Shown: one piece after another, positions 54,454-63,862 of the stretch | Layout: each line of letters starts with the position of its first letter | How positions within the stretch are numbered: the first letter of the stretch is position 1 | Position numbers and translations under genes: made by a program | Source: Anaerosporobacter mobilis DSM 15930 | GTDB lineage: Bacteria > Bacillota > Clostridia > Lachnospirales > Lachnospiraceae | Length of the DNA: 64,000 bases | Assembly: GCF_900142955.1 (NCBI RefSeq) | Contig: NZ_FRCP01000017.1 | Coordinates: 98,612 to 162,611, forward strand | Direction of reading: 5' to 3' | The notes under the pieces: model-generated | Told to the model about the DNA's origin: nothing | Database searches by the model: none | The model's input: the letters and a program-made list of their open reading frames with translations, nothing else

Positions 54454-56760
54454 TTATACTAAGATATTGTCACCTTTACTAATGTAATTTGCAGTAATTG
54501 TTTGCCCTTCCTGACACATCTTCATCGGAGTACCTTCGAATACAATTCGGCCTCCATTCTTGCCCCCTTCGGGACCAACATCAATAATCCAGTCGGCTTG
54601 TCTCATAACATTTACGTTATGTTCTATGATAATAATGGTATTTCCCTTATCCACCATCTTATTGAATAATCCCATCAACTTATCTACATCTGATACGTGT
54701 AAACCTGTTGTTGGCTCATCAAGAATATAAATATTCCCCTTCTTATCCAAGTATTTGGCTAATTTAATTCTTTGCAATTCTCCACCTGATAATGTACTAA
54801 GTGGTTGCCCCAAAGTCATATAAGAAAGTCCGACTTCTTTCATGGCTCGCAAAATCTTAACAATCTTGCTCTCATGTTTATCAAAAGCTGGCTTGCGATT
54901 CTGTGCATTCAATGAAATTTGAGCAGTAGAAAAGAATTCAATGGCTTCATCTACTGTCAACTCTAGGACTTTTGTAATATTCTTACCAAGGTATTGATAC
55001 GAAAGTGCCTCTTCACTATAACGACTACCACTACAAGCCTCGCATTCCGTAATCACTGGATCCATGAATACTAATTCTGTCACGATTACACCTTTTCCCT
55101 GACAGACTGGACACGCCCCTTTTGAATTAAAACTGAATATTCCAGCATCTACTTGATTTTCTCCGGCAAACAACTTTCGTATCTCATCAAAGAATCCAAG
55201 GTACGTTGCCGGCATGGATCGACTACTTGCCGTAATCGGACTCTGGTTCACAATAACAACTTGATCTTCATATTCCTTAGCAAATACTTCACTGATTAAG
55301 GTACTCTTACCAGACCCAGCAACACCAGTTACTACAGTAAGTATGTTAAGAGGTATGTCAACATCAATATTTTTCAGGTTGTGTAGCGTTGCATTTCTAA
55401 TCGGCATATGCCCCTTAGGTTTTCTTACCTTTGTCTTAATATCGGCACGCTTGGTTAGATATCGTCCTGTTAAAGTGTCCGATTTCAATAGTTCAGGATA
55501 CGTTCCTTGGAATACAATCTCTCCACCTTTTTTCCCTGCTAAGGGACCTACATCTACCACCATATCTGCTATAGAGATAACATCTTCATCATGTTCTACC
55601 ACTAATACCGTATTTCCCTTATCTCGTAAGCTAATTAATAATTCATTCATACGATGAACATCTCTTGGATGTAATCCAGTACTTGGCTCATCAAAGATAT
55701 ACGTCATGTCACTAAGAGAACTTCCCATATAGCGAACTAACTTAAGACGTTGCGCTTCTCCACCTGACATAGTAGAAGACTCCCGGTTCATATGCAGATA
55801 GGACAAACCAATATCAATCATACGATTCAAAGAGGCAACTAATGAATGCACCATGGTCTTTGCTCTTTGATCTGAGATCTGTAACAAAACCTCTCGTAGT
55901 TCCGTGAATTCCATCTCACATAAATCTGCAATAGAGTAACCAAGAATCTTACTCTCTAAAGCTCTTTGATTCAATCGTTTGCCTTTGCAGACAGGGCATT
56001 CCTTCTCTATTAATAGGTCCTCCGATTTCTTCTGTGTATGTGAGCTCATACTACTAATATCTCTTTTTAGATACAGTCTCTCATACTGTTTTTGTAATCC
56101 CTCTACTTTTGGATGTTCTTTCTCACCGTCTGGACCGCTCCTTGAACCATACCATAGTAAATTAAATTCATCCTGTGAATACTCTTCTATCTTCTTGTCA
56201 ACATCAAACAAACCAGAATCCGTATACTGTTGCCAATACCAAGAACCCGGCTTAAACATTTTATCCTCTAAAGGTCCCTCATTCCAAGATTTTGTCTTAT
56301 CTAATATTGATATTAAATCTACTTTCGTAACTTTGCCTATTCCTGCACATTCCTTGCACATTCCATTAGGGTCATTAAAGGAAAAATATGATGCTGTGCC
56401 AATATATGGTTCTCCTATTCTCGAAAACAAAAGTCGCAACGTTGCATATAAATCGGATATGGTACCAACGGTTGAACGTATATTCCCTCCTAATTGTGAT
56501 TGATCAACTATGACAGACGCAGTTAAGTTCTCTATTAACTCAACTAGTGGCTTTTCATGCTTTGGTAAACGGCCTCTTACGAAGGCACTATATGTTTCAT
56601 TAATTTGCCTTTGTGACTCTGCCGCTATAGTATCGAATACAATACTCGATTTTCCAGAACCCGATACTCCTGTGAATACGATAATCTTCCTTTTGGGTAA
56701 TTTGAATGATAGGTTCTTTAGGTTATTCTGTGCTAATCCCTTAATTTTAATCTCTTCCAT
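54454..56760 (-). CDS. Short UvrA paralogue (UvrA-like ABC ATPase)
   Basis: The protein is 768 aa from ATG 56760 behind AGGAGG; the nine-codon extension to 56787 lacks a site. It has two ABC modules: Walker A GVSGSGKSS and GVAGSGKST, signatures MSGGEAQRLK and LSGGELQRIKLA, and Walker B TYIFDEPSTGLH and IYILDEPTTGLH. Zinc modules are CKECAGIGK, CPVCKGKRL and CPVCQGKGV...CEACSGSRY. It is about 170 aa shorter than UvrA, consistent with loss of the UvrB-binding region. Such paralogues are found in drug-producing and drug-resistant bacteria. The MerR regulator gene 37 bp upstream supports an inducible detoxification role. Confidence 0.88.
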   Translation of the reverse strand: MEEIKIKGLAQNNLKNLSFKLPKRKIIVFTGVSGSGKSSIVFDTIAAESQRQINETYSAFVRGRLPKHEKPLVELIENLTASVIVDQSQLGGNIRSTVGTISDLYATLRLLFSRIGEPYIGTASYFSFNDPNGMCKECAGIGKVTKVDLISILDKTKSWNEGPLEDKMFKPGSWYWQQYTDSGLFDVDKKIEEYSQDEFNLLWYGSRSGPDGEKEHPKVEGLQKQYERLYLKRDISSMSSHTQKKSEDLLIEKECPVCKGKRLNQRALESKILGYSIADLCEMEFTELREVLLQISDQRAKTMVHSLVASLNRMIDIGLSYLHMNRESSTMSGGEAQRLKLVRYMGSSLSDMTYIFDEPSTGLHPRDVHRMNELLISLRDKGNTVLVVEHDEDVISIADMVVDVGPLAGKKGGEIVFQGTYPELLKSDTLTGRYLTKRADIKTKVRKPKGHMPIRNATLHNLKNIDVDIPLNILTVVTGVAGSGKSTLISEVFAKEYEDQVVIVNQSPITASSRSMPATYLGFFDEIRKLFAGENQVDAGIFSFNSKGACPVCQGKGVIVTELVFMDPVITECEACSGSRYSEEALSYQYLGKNITKVLELTVDEAIEFFSTAQISLNAQNRKPAFDKHESKIVKILRAMKEVGLSYMTLGQPLSTLSGGELQRIKLAKYLDKKGNIYILDEPTTGLHVSDVDKLMGLFNKMVDKGNTIIIIEHNVNVMRQADWIIDVGPEGGKNGGRIVFEGTPMKMCQEGQTITANYISKGDNILV

Positions 56761-56797
56761 ATACTCTTGTCCTCCTATGCGCTCCACATATACATTA

Positions 56798-57610
56798 TTA
56801 CTGTCTCTTAATTACTGGTATCTGAATCTCTGTTAACCAATCCTTCTCATCTTCTTTATTCCAGATTCCATCAATATAAGATTCTCTTGGATTATCTGTA
56901 ACAATATATCCATTCTTCTCAATCCAGTCAAATGCATACGCATATGCAAGCCCAAAGTCTTGGTAACGTCCCCTATGCATTACAGACACCACGGTTGTTG
57001 ATTCAATTTTCTTAAACTCAACCCCTTCTGGCGCTACACCAAATCGGTCGACCGCCTCACAAAACTCAATATGAATATCTTTTTCTCGATACTCCATATC
57101 CATATTAGAGATAAAACAATACTCTGGAGTTACGCACTTTATCTCTGGATTCATTTCCATTACTTTAGCTCCTAACGGTGGTAGTACCGTGAAGTAATCC
57201 TTATAGTCTCTTAATTCCAACTTTGCTGAGTATACAATATACTCTGGTATCTCTTTCACAACAGCATGATAACTCATATAGGCTTCTTCACCTTTTTCTT
57301 CCTTCATAAATTCAATTCTTGTTAACTGTTCTTGCATAAGTACTATTGCTTCTTCTATTTCCTTTTGTCGCTTCGATAGTATTAGCTCTTCATTCTTTCC
57401 CATAAGGATAAGACGAATCTCATCAATTGACAATCCTATTTGACGATAGGATTGAATCTGATGAATCTGTACCAGTTGATTCGTCGTATAGAAGCGGTAG
57501 TTCGTTTCATTGTCTATCCATTCCGGCTTTAGCAAATCGATTTCATCATAATAGCGAAGCGTTTTAATTGAAACCTTACTCATCTTAGAAAATTCACCTA
57601 TTCGATACAT
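56798..57610 (-). CDS. MerR-family regulator with GyrI-like effector domain
   Basis: The protein (270 aa) starts with the MerR DNA-binding helix MYRIGEFSKMSKVSIKTLRYYDEIDLLKPEWID, a dimerisation coiled coil (KRQKEIEEAIVLMQEQLTRIEFM) and a C-terminal GyrI/SOUL-like domain that binds bulky drugs (about 115-268, ending DWIEKNGYIVTDNPRESYIDGIWNKEDEKDWLTEIQIPV). It is the BmrR/BltR design, which senses cationic or lipophilic compounds. It is the first gene of a two-gene unit with the UvrA-like ATPase and probably autoregulates it. Confidence 0.9.
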   Translation of the reverse strand: MYRIGEFSKMSKVSIKTLRYYDEIDLLKPEWIDNETNYRFYTTNQLVQIHQIQSYRQIGLSIDEIRLILMGKNEELILSKRQKEIEEAIVLMQEQLTRIEFMKEEKGEEAYMSYHAVVKEIPEYIVYSAKLELRDYKDYFTVLPPLGAKVMEMNPEIKCVTPEYCFISNMDMEYREKDIHIEFCEAVDRFGVAPEGVEFKKIESTTVVSVMHRGRYQDFGLAYAYAFDWIEKNGYIVTDNPRESYIDGIWNKEDEKDWLTEIQIPVIKRQ

Positions 57611-57656
57611 AGTGGCAACGATCTCCTCTCTCTGTTTAATACTTGTTAGGATTCCA

Positions 57657-57911
57657 GTGTCAAAATCCAGTTTGTTTTTTTATCTCGTCAATTTGCACAA
57701 ATTTATGTGTGAATAAGTTATGCCAAACGTAGTTCACTCGCAACACGCTCTCGCTTGGATGAAGTTCGTAGTGGTACATAAGGCTCTAAAATACAGAGCC
57801 AAAGTACCAACGACTTCATACAGTTGCTCAACAACTACGTTCGACATAACATTAGTCTAGTGCTATATGTGCAAATTGACGAAGGCAAGTTTTACGGGAT
57901 GCTTTTGACAC
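57657..57911. repeat. 255-bp imperfect palindrome upstream of the MerR gene (element C)
   Basis: Nested arms: GTGTCAAAA/TTTTGACAC (57657-57665, 57903-57911); TCGTCAATTTGCACA/TGTGCAAATTGACGA (57685-57699, 57868-57882); GTTATG..AACGTAGTT/AACTACGTT..CATAAC (57717-57734, 57833-57850); plus an inner ATGAAGT..GGTAC/GTACC..ACTTCAT arm. No open frame lies in it. It is not similar to elements A and B. Confidence 0.7.
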
Positions 57912-58003
57912 CCGAATTTTATTAGGTAATTACGAAACTTTTCACCATTTTAAGGCTACCTATTTACCCATACAATGATACGTAGACCCTCTTTAACATA
58001 CAT

Positions 58004-58041
58004 TAACTGGAGCTATTATATTATCATAATAGCTCCAGTTA
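58004..58041. other. Perfect 16-bp hairpin between MerR gene and mgtE
   Basis: Arms 58004-58019 and 58026-58041 (outer half TAACTGGAGC) are exact complements with a 6-nt loop. It lacks a T-run on either side. It lies in the 598-bp gap that otherwise holds element C and the mgtE terminator. Confidence 0.5.
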
Positions 58042-58119
58042 CGGGAGAGTCAAGTACAATATTCATCGAACAAACCAATGAAGACAATAGTATAGGGAGC
58101 TCCAAACAATAAAAACCTA

Positions 58120-58165
58120 AGAGAACTTTCAAAAGAATATCTCTTAGGTTTTTACTTAATAGTTA
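58120..58165 (-). terminator. mgtE terminator
   Basis: AAAAACCTAAGAGA and TCTCTTAGGTTTTT form a 14-bp stem with A/T flanks, about 50 bp past the mgtE stop. Confidence 0.85.
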
Positions 58166-58208
58166 GTGTAACACAAAATATCTTATCTTATTGTTGTATT
58201 TTAACTCT

Positions 58209-59603
58209 CTATGTTAATTGTAATACATTAATCAATAACAACCAGGCAACTCCATAATAAGTAATTACTGCAACAAGGTCATTCACTGTTGTAATTAATG
58301 GACCTGAAGCAACAGCAGGATCAATCTTAATCTTGTGGAAGAACATTGGTATTATAGTTCCTACAAAACTTGATATCGTCATTGCAACAATGAGGGCAAC
58401 TGCAACACAACCTGATATTGAGAACGCATAGATTGGTGTTTTTCCCTTTAGTAAATATATATATACTCCGACGCATAAAAACGATAAAATGCCTAGTATA
58501 AAACCGTTAGTGAAACCAACTCTGATTTCTTTCCAGACTAATTCTACCTTATCTTTCATAGTTAATCGTTCATCCATTAGTACACGAATTGTAACAGCCA
58601 ACGACTGTGTTCCAACATTACCAGCCATATCAAGAATCAATGACTGAAACGAAACAATCAGAGCAATTTGGGATACTACACTTTCAAACATTCCAACCAC
58701 TGATGATACAAACATTCCAAGTGCAAGTAAAGCCACTAACCAAGGTAAACGCTTTTTCATACTTTCAAGAAGTGTCTCATTCAAATCTTCCTCAGCAGTT
58801 AAACCTGCTAATTTGGCGTAGTCCTCCCCCATCTCATCGTCTACAACTTCCACGATATTTTGTGAGGTAATTACACCTAGTAATGTGTCTGCGTCATCAA
58901 GTACAGGAATCGAATCTTCCGCATAATCCTTCAAACGTTCAATACAATCATCAATCTTCTCGTGTGCTCTAACGTAAGGATATGATGTACTAATTAAAGA
59001 CTCCAGTTCAACGTAATCTCTTGCACATATTAAATCTTTCAGATCAATTGCACCATAGAATTTGTCGCTATCGTCTTTGACGTAGATAGTAGAGATATTA
59101 TCATTCTCTTCTGCTTGCTCAATTAGAGTTTTCATTGCCTGTCTAATTGATAAATCCCGTCCAATTTCAATATAATTGGTAGTCATTTGACTACCAATCT
59201 CGTTTTCATCATAAGAACGTATTAATTCAATATCTTCTTTTGCTTCTTTCGTCATATATTGAATCAATTGATCTCTCATAACAGAATCCACTTCATCAAG
59301 AGCATCAACCGCATCATCAGCATCCATGTTTTCAATAATGCCTGCTGCTTTCTGTGGACCTAATTCTTCAAGATACATACCAACATCATCTAGGAAGGTG
59401 AAGATTTCTGAAACCTTCTCAATTCCAATTATGTGATACAGCCTTTTTCTCTCTACTTCACCAAGATTCTCTAACGCTTCTGCAATATCATTCTCATGAT
59501 AATCATCTAACTTTTCCCTAATTTCTTGATCTGATGCGTTACTAGTAATAATCGCAATCAGTTCTTGTAACACGGTTTCCTTCTTTCTTTTTTTGATATG
59601 CAT
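58209..59603 (-). CDS. mgtE: Magnesium transporter MgtE
   Basis: The protein is 464 aa from ATG 59603, which has AAAGGAGG at 9 nt; an upstream in-frame ATG at 59624 lies before that site. The layout is the MgtE N-domain (1-130, acidic helices such as NMDADDAVDALDEVDSVMRD), two CBS domains (about 135-255) and five membrane helices (about 282-463). The membrane part includes DMAGNVGTQSLAVTIR, the conserved pore helix segment, and VASGPLITTVNDL. Length fits the family. The cytosolic domains close the channel when Mg2+ is high. No M-box riboswitch is seen, but the leader is structured. Confidence 0.94.
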   Translation of the reverse strand: MHIKKRKKETVLQELIAIITSNASDQEIREKLDDYHENDIAEALENLGEVERKRLYHIIGIEKVSEIFTFLDDVGMYLEELGPQKAAGIIENMDADDAVDALDEVDSVMRDQLIQYMTKEAKEDIELIRSYDENEIGSQMTTNYIEIGRDLSIRQAMKTLIEQAEENDNISTIYVKDDSDKFYGAIDLKDLICARDYVELESLISTSYPYVRAHEKIDDCIERLKDYAEDSIPVLDDADTLLGVITSQNIVEVVDDEMGEDYAKLAGLTAEEDLNETLLESMKKRLPWLVALLALGMFVSSVVGMFESVVSQIALIVSFQSLILDMAGNVGTQSLAVTIRVLMDERLTMKDKVELVWKEIRVGFTNGFILGILSFLCVGVYIYLLKGKTPIYAFSISGCVAVALIVAMTISSFVGTIIPMFFHKIKIDPAVASGPLITTVNDLVAVITYYGVAWLLLINVLQLT

Positions 59604-59780
59604 TCTATATACCTCCTTTTCCATTCGTACAATGCAAGGGAGTAAATAGGATACAAACTAATCGATCAACATGCACATTGTCGATCGATCATCCTGCAAT
59701 ATTCTATTCTACTCCGCCTATGACTTCGACCGTCACTGTCCATGTAATCACCATCCTTTAGAAGCTAGTATACCACATTA
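59604..59780 (-). promoter_or_regulatory. Structured leader upstream of mgtE
   Basis: On the minus strand GGAGTA..ATAG can pair with CTAT..TACTCC, enclosing AGGAT/ATCCT and an 11-bp ATCGATC..ACA stem around 59660-59690. TGAC/GTCA around GGTCGAA is a separate small hairpin. The conserved M-box core is not recognisable. The rest of the 468-bp gap holds the GNAT terminator only. Confidence 0.4.
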
Positions 59781-59924
59781 GCTCATAAATTGCTAATTTT
59801 AGCAGTTTTCCGAAGAATATGATACGAATACATTACTTACTGTAGTATCTGTAATATTGGTTCGTTCCATACATTCTACATATTAAGTATCTGTCAAATC
59901 AGTATTCGCAACCTGTTTTCTACA

Positions 59925-59967
59925 CAAAAAACCAGCAAATTGAATTTAAAATTAGCAACTTGCTGGT
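59925..59967 (-). terminator. Terminator downstream of the GNAT gene
   Basis: ACCAGCAA (59931-59938) pairs with TTGCTGGT (59960-59967); the minus strand continues TTTTTTGTG. It is about 105 bp past the stop. Confidence 0.75.
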
Positions 59968-60071
59968 GGTATATATTTAACTATTCACTTTTAGACAACT
60001 TAATAGCTATCGTAGTATAAAACAAAACTCACTTCTCTCGTAGTTATAGGGCTTGTAGGCATATTGGTGCA

Positions 60072-60968
60072 CTAAGCATGGCTTATTACAGGAAAATGTA
60101 GGTGCTCTCTTTCTATTCTCTTAAGATCTTCTCCTATATAGAATAATGTACAGTCTTCTTCTTGGAACTCTTCCACTTCAAAACCATCTATATTGCTAGG
60201 AGTGAAATCAAGTACAACCTCATCTGCCACTTCTGAGAAAGAATCAAGAATATCCTTTAGCTCTACCTTTTTCTTTGCTATAATACAACTAAGATACAAT
60301 GCCTGATTCTTTATATCGGCTACTACATACGTATCTAAACTTTCACTATAGTACACGTCCTCTAGATCATGCAAATAAAATCCCATCAAGCCAACGTTTC
60401 TCATTGTCATACCATCATTTGAAACTGCCTGCTTAACATAGTCAAAGAATTTTATTCTATCCTCATTCGATGGATTCTCTATCTTAATAAACTTCCCAAA
60501 TTTATTGAGCTCTAGCGATTCTTCTTTCACTTCATCTACTGGCAACTCCTTTTTGTAGATGTATTCCTTACTAACTTGAAATCCATATTTGGGATAATAG
60601 TCAAGCACACTATCGTTTCCAAAAAGATAGATTCCATCACACTCATCTCTATAAGTATCGATCACTTTTTCCATAAGATATCTTCCTAAGCCCTGACCAA
60701 GGTATTCCTTCGCAGTCATTACGGTTCCAATCTGAATGTAGTGTTTACTCTCGCCACCAATCACGAACTCCATACGATTTGCTGATACATTGGCAACCAT
60801 ACGATCCCCATCCATCAAGGAATGTGGCATGTACATATCTTCTTTCCAATACCCATTCTGATACCATGATTCAAAATCAAAACCAAAGGTTTCTCTTGTT
60901 AGTTGATTTAGTGCTGCTCTTATTGAATCATTATCTTTATACTTTGTAACGTATCTATATTGCATCAT
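60072..60968 (-). CDS. GNAT-family N-acetyltransferase
   Basis: The protein (298 aa) has an N-terminal GNAT fold (about 1-145) with the acetyl-CoA loop AKEYLGQGLGRYLM and the strand IYLFGNDSVLDYYPKYGFQ. A second domain (about 150-298) may be a degenerate GNAT or substrate lid (ILDSFSEVADEVVLDFTPSNIDGFEVEEF). This two-part form resembles Eis-like or YkkB-like acetyltransferases; substrate unknown. The tandem ATG starts 8 nt after GGAGG. It is 36 bp downstream of the ABC-F gene, so the two are probably co-transcribed. Confidence 0.85.
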   Translation of the reverse strand: MMQYRYVTKYKDNDSIRAALNQLTRETFGFDFESWYQNGYWKEDMYMPHSLMDGDRMVANVSANRMEFVIGGESKHYIQIGTVMTAKEYLGQGLGRYLMEKVIDTYRDECDGIYLFGNDSVLDYYPKYGFQVSKEYIYKKELPVDEVKEESLELNKFGKFIKIENPSNEDRIKFFDYVKQAVSNDGMTMRNVGLMGFYLHDLEDVYYSESLDTYVVADIKNQALYLSCIIAKKKVELKDILDSFSEVADEVVLDFTPSNIDGFEVEEFQEEDCTLFYIGEDLKRIEREHLHFPVISHA

Positions 60969-61003
60969 CTTACTTTCCTCCGATTTCTTCTTATATTGTA
61001 TAC

Positions 61004-62539
61004 CTACTCTTCGCAGAGCCTCAACCCGTTCTCCGTCAACTCATATATAGTATCACATACCTCATTCAAATATTTTCTATCATGGGATATACTGATAATA
61101 GCACCAGTATAATCTGACAACGTTCTTCTAATAACGGGATTCGATAGTGGTGAAAAATTACGCGTTGGCTCATCTAATACTAATACATTATAACCCTCTA
61201 TACTCATCTTCAAAAGAATCAGTTTAGCTTTCTGACCGCCAGATAAATCTTCTATTTTATGATTCATCTCATCTGCTGTATACTTCATACTTCCTAGATA
61301 GGTACAGATTCTTACGTTCTCTTCTCTATCTCCCGTTCTTGTTAGGAACTCCACCGGCGTTTGATTCATATCAAGTAGGTCAGTATAATTCTGAGGCATG
61401 TATGCCACTTTAACATCTGTCCTTGCTAACATCTGTGTAACTATTTGTTTCATCAAAGTTGTCTTACCGCAACCATTCTTACCGATAATACCTACCTTCC
61501 TCGGACCTTCGATGCGAAGATGGATATCCTTTGATAAAACGCGGTCTTCTATACATAACTCATCTAATGAATAATCCAGTACTACCTTACCATTTGGTAT
61601 CGCTGCATTATTCGTAAACCTTATAAACATCGCATCTTCTGTATCTGGAATATCAAGAAATCCCTCTTTCTCTCTCTCAAATCGCCTTCCCATCGCCTTA
61701 ACGGAATGCATCTTCTTCTTTAATAATCGTCCACCAGCTGGATCCTGTCTTGTTATTGTATTCTGTTGATGTTCTACCTTTTGCTGAATCTGCATATAGC
61801 GATCCATTTGTTTTTGATACTCACTTCTTTGCTTTCTTGCTACTTGTTCTTGATGCTCAAGCCCACGAATTCTCGTATCATAATACTCGGCATACCCCAT
61901 CTTAATAACTACATGCTTTGGAACAGTCTTTCTTCTTACTTGTTCTAGATGAATAATCATATTAGCGGTATTCTCTAATAAGGTTTCATCATGGGATATA
62001 TACAATACTGGCTTCTGGCATTTGATTATAAATGTTTCTAGCCATTTTAATGTATCAATATCTAAGTCATTAGACGGCTCATCTAGTAATAATAAATCTG
62101 GTTGTTTCATTAATAATCTTGCTAATTGTAACTTAACCTTCTCACCGCCAGACATCGTACCTACTGTTTGATCCGAGTAGAAACGCTCCATTAAAAAACC
62201 AACTTGGCGTGCAATGTCCGTTAGTTCTTTCGGTGTTAATTCAGAGAATGTCTCTTCTTCTAAACAATACTCATATATTGTCTTCTCCATATCCACAGTC
62301 GGTAATTCTTGTGCTAGATATCCTACATGGTTTTCTCGATTAATCCTCTCTGCAGTATATTCAATATAGTCCTGAATCCTATCTGGATTATAAATCAGCT
62401 TAATTAATGTGGATTTTCCATTTCCCTCTTCCCCTATAATCGCCGCCTTATCTCCATCATTCAAGGTCAAAGAAAAATCAGCTAAAATCGTTCTTAAATC
62501 CTTTTTATGTGTCATTGTTAAATTCTTAATCTGTAACAT
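61004..62539 (-). CDS. ABC-F family ATPase, probable ribosome-protection factor
   Basis: The protein is 511 aa from ATG 62539 behind AAAGGAG; the frame extends to 62569 without a site. It has two ABC modules without membrane segments: Walker A GEEGNGKSTL and GKNGCGKTTL, signatures SGGEKVKLQLA and SGGQKAKLILL. Between them is a long helical linker (about 190-300) of the P-site tRNA interaction type, rich in Arg, Lys and Gln. The C-terminal extension is absent. Antibiotic-resistance ABC-F proteins of Firmicutes (Lsa, VmlR, VgaA) have this layout, but housekeeping ABC-F proteins do too. An ISL3 insertion ends 31 bp upstream of its start. Confidence 0.88.
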   Translation of the reverse strand: MLQIKNLTMTHKKDLRTILADFSLTLNDGDKAAIIGEEGNGKSTLIKLIYNPDRIQDYIEYTAERINRENHVGYLAQELPTVDMEKTIYEYCLEEETFSELTPKELTDIARQVGFLMERFYSDQTVGTMSGGEKVKLQLARLLMKQPDLLLLDEPSNDLDIDTLKWLETFIIKCQKPVLYISHDETLLENTANMIIHLEQVRRKTVPKHVVIKMGYAEYYDTRIRGLEHQEQVARKQRSEYQKQMDRYMQIQQKVEHQQNTITRQDPAGGRLLKKKMHSVKAMGRRFEREKEGFLDIPDTEDAMFIRFTNNAAIPNGKVVLDYSLDELCIEDRVLSKDIHLRIEGPRKVGIIGKNGCGKTTLMKQIVTQMLARTDVKVAYMPQNYTDLLDMNQTPVEFLTRTGDREENVRICTYLGSMKYTADEMNHKIEDLSGGQKAKLILLKMSIEGYNVLVLDEPTRNFSPLSNPVIRRTLSDYTGAIISISHDRKYLNEVCDTIYELTENGLRLCEE

Positions 62540-62644
62540 ATATTCCTTAACTCCTTTCGAATATCTCAACGGCTCTATAATAAATGTTGGGGTATACGAT
62601 TTAGACTCGTAAACTCCAATATTTTATTTTATAATAAAAAAGAC

Positions 62645-62682
62645 CTCCAAGTGCCAGTCTAGCCAACAATCACTCGGAGGTG
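62645..62682 (+). promoter_or_regulatory. Hairpin that masks the transposase ribosome site
   Basis: ACCTCC (62645-62650) is complementary to GGAGGT (62677-62682), the ribosome site of the transposase. Transcription entering from outside would form this hairpin and block translation, a common way IS elements limit themselves. Confidence 0.6.
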
Positions 62683-62689
62683 CATATAA

Positions 62690-63862
62690 ATGCTATCTAA
62701 TTATATCAATAAATTACTAGATTTAAAAGATGTTAAAGTAAAAAAAATTACCCAAGCAGATCATTTTATTGAAATTCACATTGAAACAAAACCTACTTTA
62801 CACACATGCCCCGCTTGTGGAAACGAGACAAAACGAATTCACGACTACCGTATGCAAAAAATAAAGGATTTACCTTTTCAGTTGAAGGATTGCTATCTTG
62901 TTTTAAGAAAACGCAGGTATATTTGTTCTTGTGGGAAACGCTTTTTTGAATCGTATTCATTCTTGTCCAGATACCAGCAAAGAACCAGAAGACTCACTAT
63001 GAAAACTGTTGATTTACTTAGAAATACCGTTTCTATCAAAAAAGTTGCTGAAATCACAAATTTATCAATCAATACTGTGATTCGTATACTTGATACCATA
63101 GGCTATGATTGCCCCAAATTAGGTGATTCTATTTCAATTGATGAATTCAAAGGTAACGCTGAAACAGGTAAATATCAATGTATTCTTGTAAATCCTAAGA
63201 AACGAACTATCCTTGATATTCTTCCTGATCGTACGCAGCCTCACCTTTCAGAATACTTCAGAAAAATAAATCGTTCAGAACGTTATCGTGTAAAATATTT
63301 TGTATGTGATATGTGGCAACCTTATGTAGATATCGCGCATACATATTTTCCGAATGCTAAGGTTATTATTGATAAATATCATTTTATCAGACAGGTTACT
63401 TGGGCAATTGAGAATGTAAGAAAGAGATTACAGACATCAATGATTCCATCTCTACGTAAATACTACAAACGTAGCCATAAGTTGATTCTTGCTAGATATT
63501 ATACATTAAAGGATGAAAGTAAAAAAGCATGTGACTTAATGCTTCAATACAGTGATGACTTACGTTTAGCTCATCGACTAAAAGAAGATTTTTATGACAT
63601 TTGCCAATGCAATCAGTACAAAAAGCAAAGACTTGACTTTTGGGATTGGATTAAGATGGCTGAAAAGTGCGACATTCCTGAATTTGAAAAGTGTGCTGCT
63701 ACTTATAGACATTGGTCCGAAGGAATACTAAATGCGTTTAAATATAGAATCACCAATGGACCTACGGAAGGTTTTAATAACAAAATCAAAGTAATAAAAC
63801 GTACATCTTATGGAATACGCAATTTCAAAAGATTCCGTACTAGAATCTTGCATAGCAACTAA
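62690..63862 (+). CDS. ISL3-family transposase
   Basis: The protein (390 aa) has an N-terminal zinc finger (CPACGNETKRIHDY, then YICSCGKRFFE), a helix-turn-helix (VSIKKVAEITNLSINTVIRIL) and a DDE catalytic core: D in ISIDEFKGNAETGKY, D in FVCDMWQPY and E in NGPTEGFNNKIK. These are the signature residues of ISL3. The length and ends are normal, so the gene looks intact and the element possibly active. It is the only gene in the IS. Confidence 0.95.
   Translation: MLSNYINKLLDLKDVKVKKITQADHFIEIHIETKPTLHTCPACGNETKRIHDYRMQKIKDLPFQLKDCYLVLRKRRYICSCGKRFFESYSFLSRYQQRTRRLTMKTVDLLRNTVSIKKVAEITNLSINTVIRILDTIGYDCPKLGDSISIDEFKGNAETGKYQCILVNPKKRTILDILPDRTQPHLSEYFRKINRSERYRVKYFVCDMWQPYVDIAHTYFPNAKVIIDKYHFIRQVTWAIENVRKRLQTSMIPSLRKYYKRSHKLILARYYTLKDESKKACDLMLQYSDDLRLAHRLKEDFYDICQCNQYKKQRLDFWDWIKMAEKCDIPEFEKCAATYRHWSEGILNAFKYRITNGPTEGFNNKIKVIKRTSYGIRNFKRFRTRILHSN

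Noticed and set aside
59604..59780. M-box riboswitch upstream of mgtE
   Set aside because: The conserved ATGTC..AGACGCC and GGTGAGGCTCC segments could not be found.
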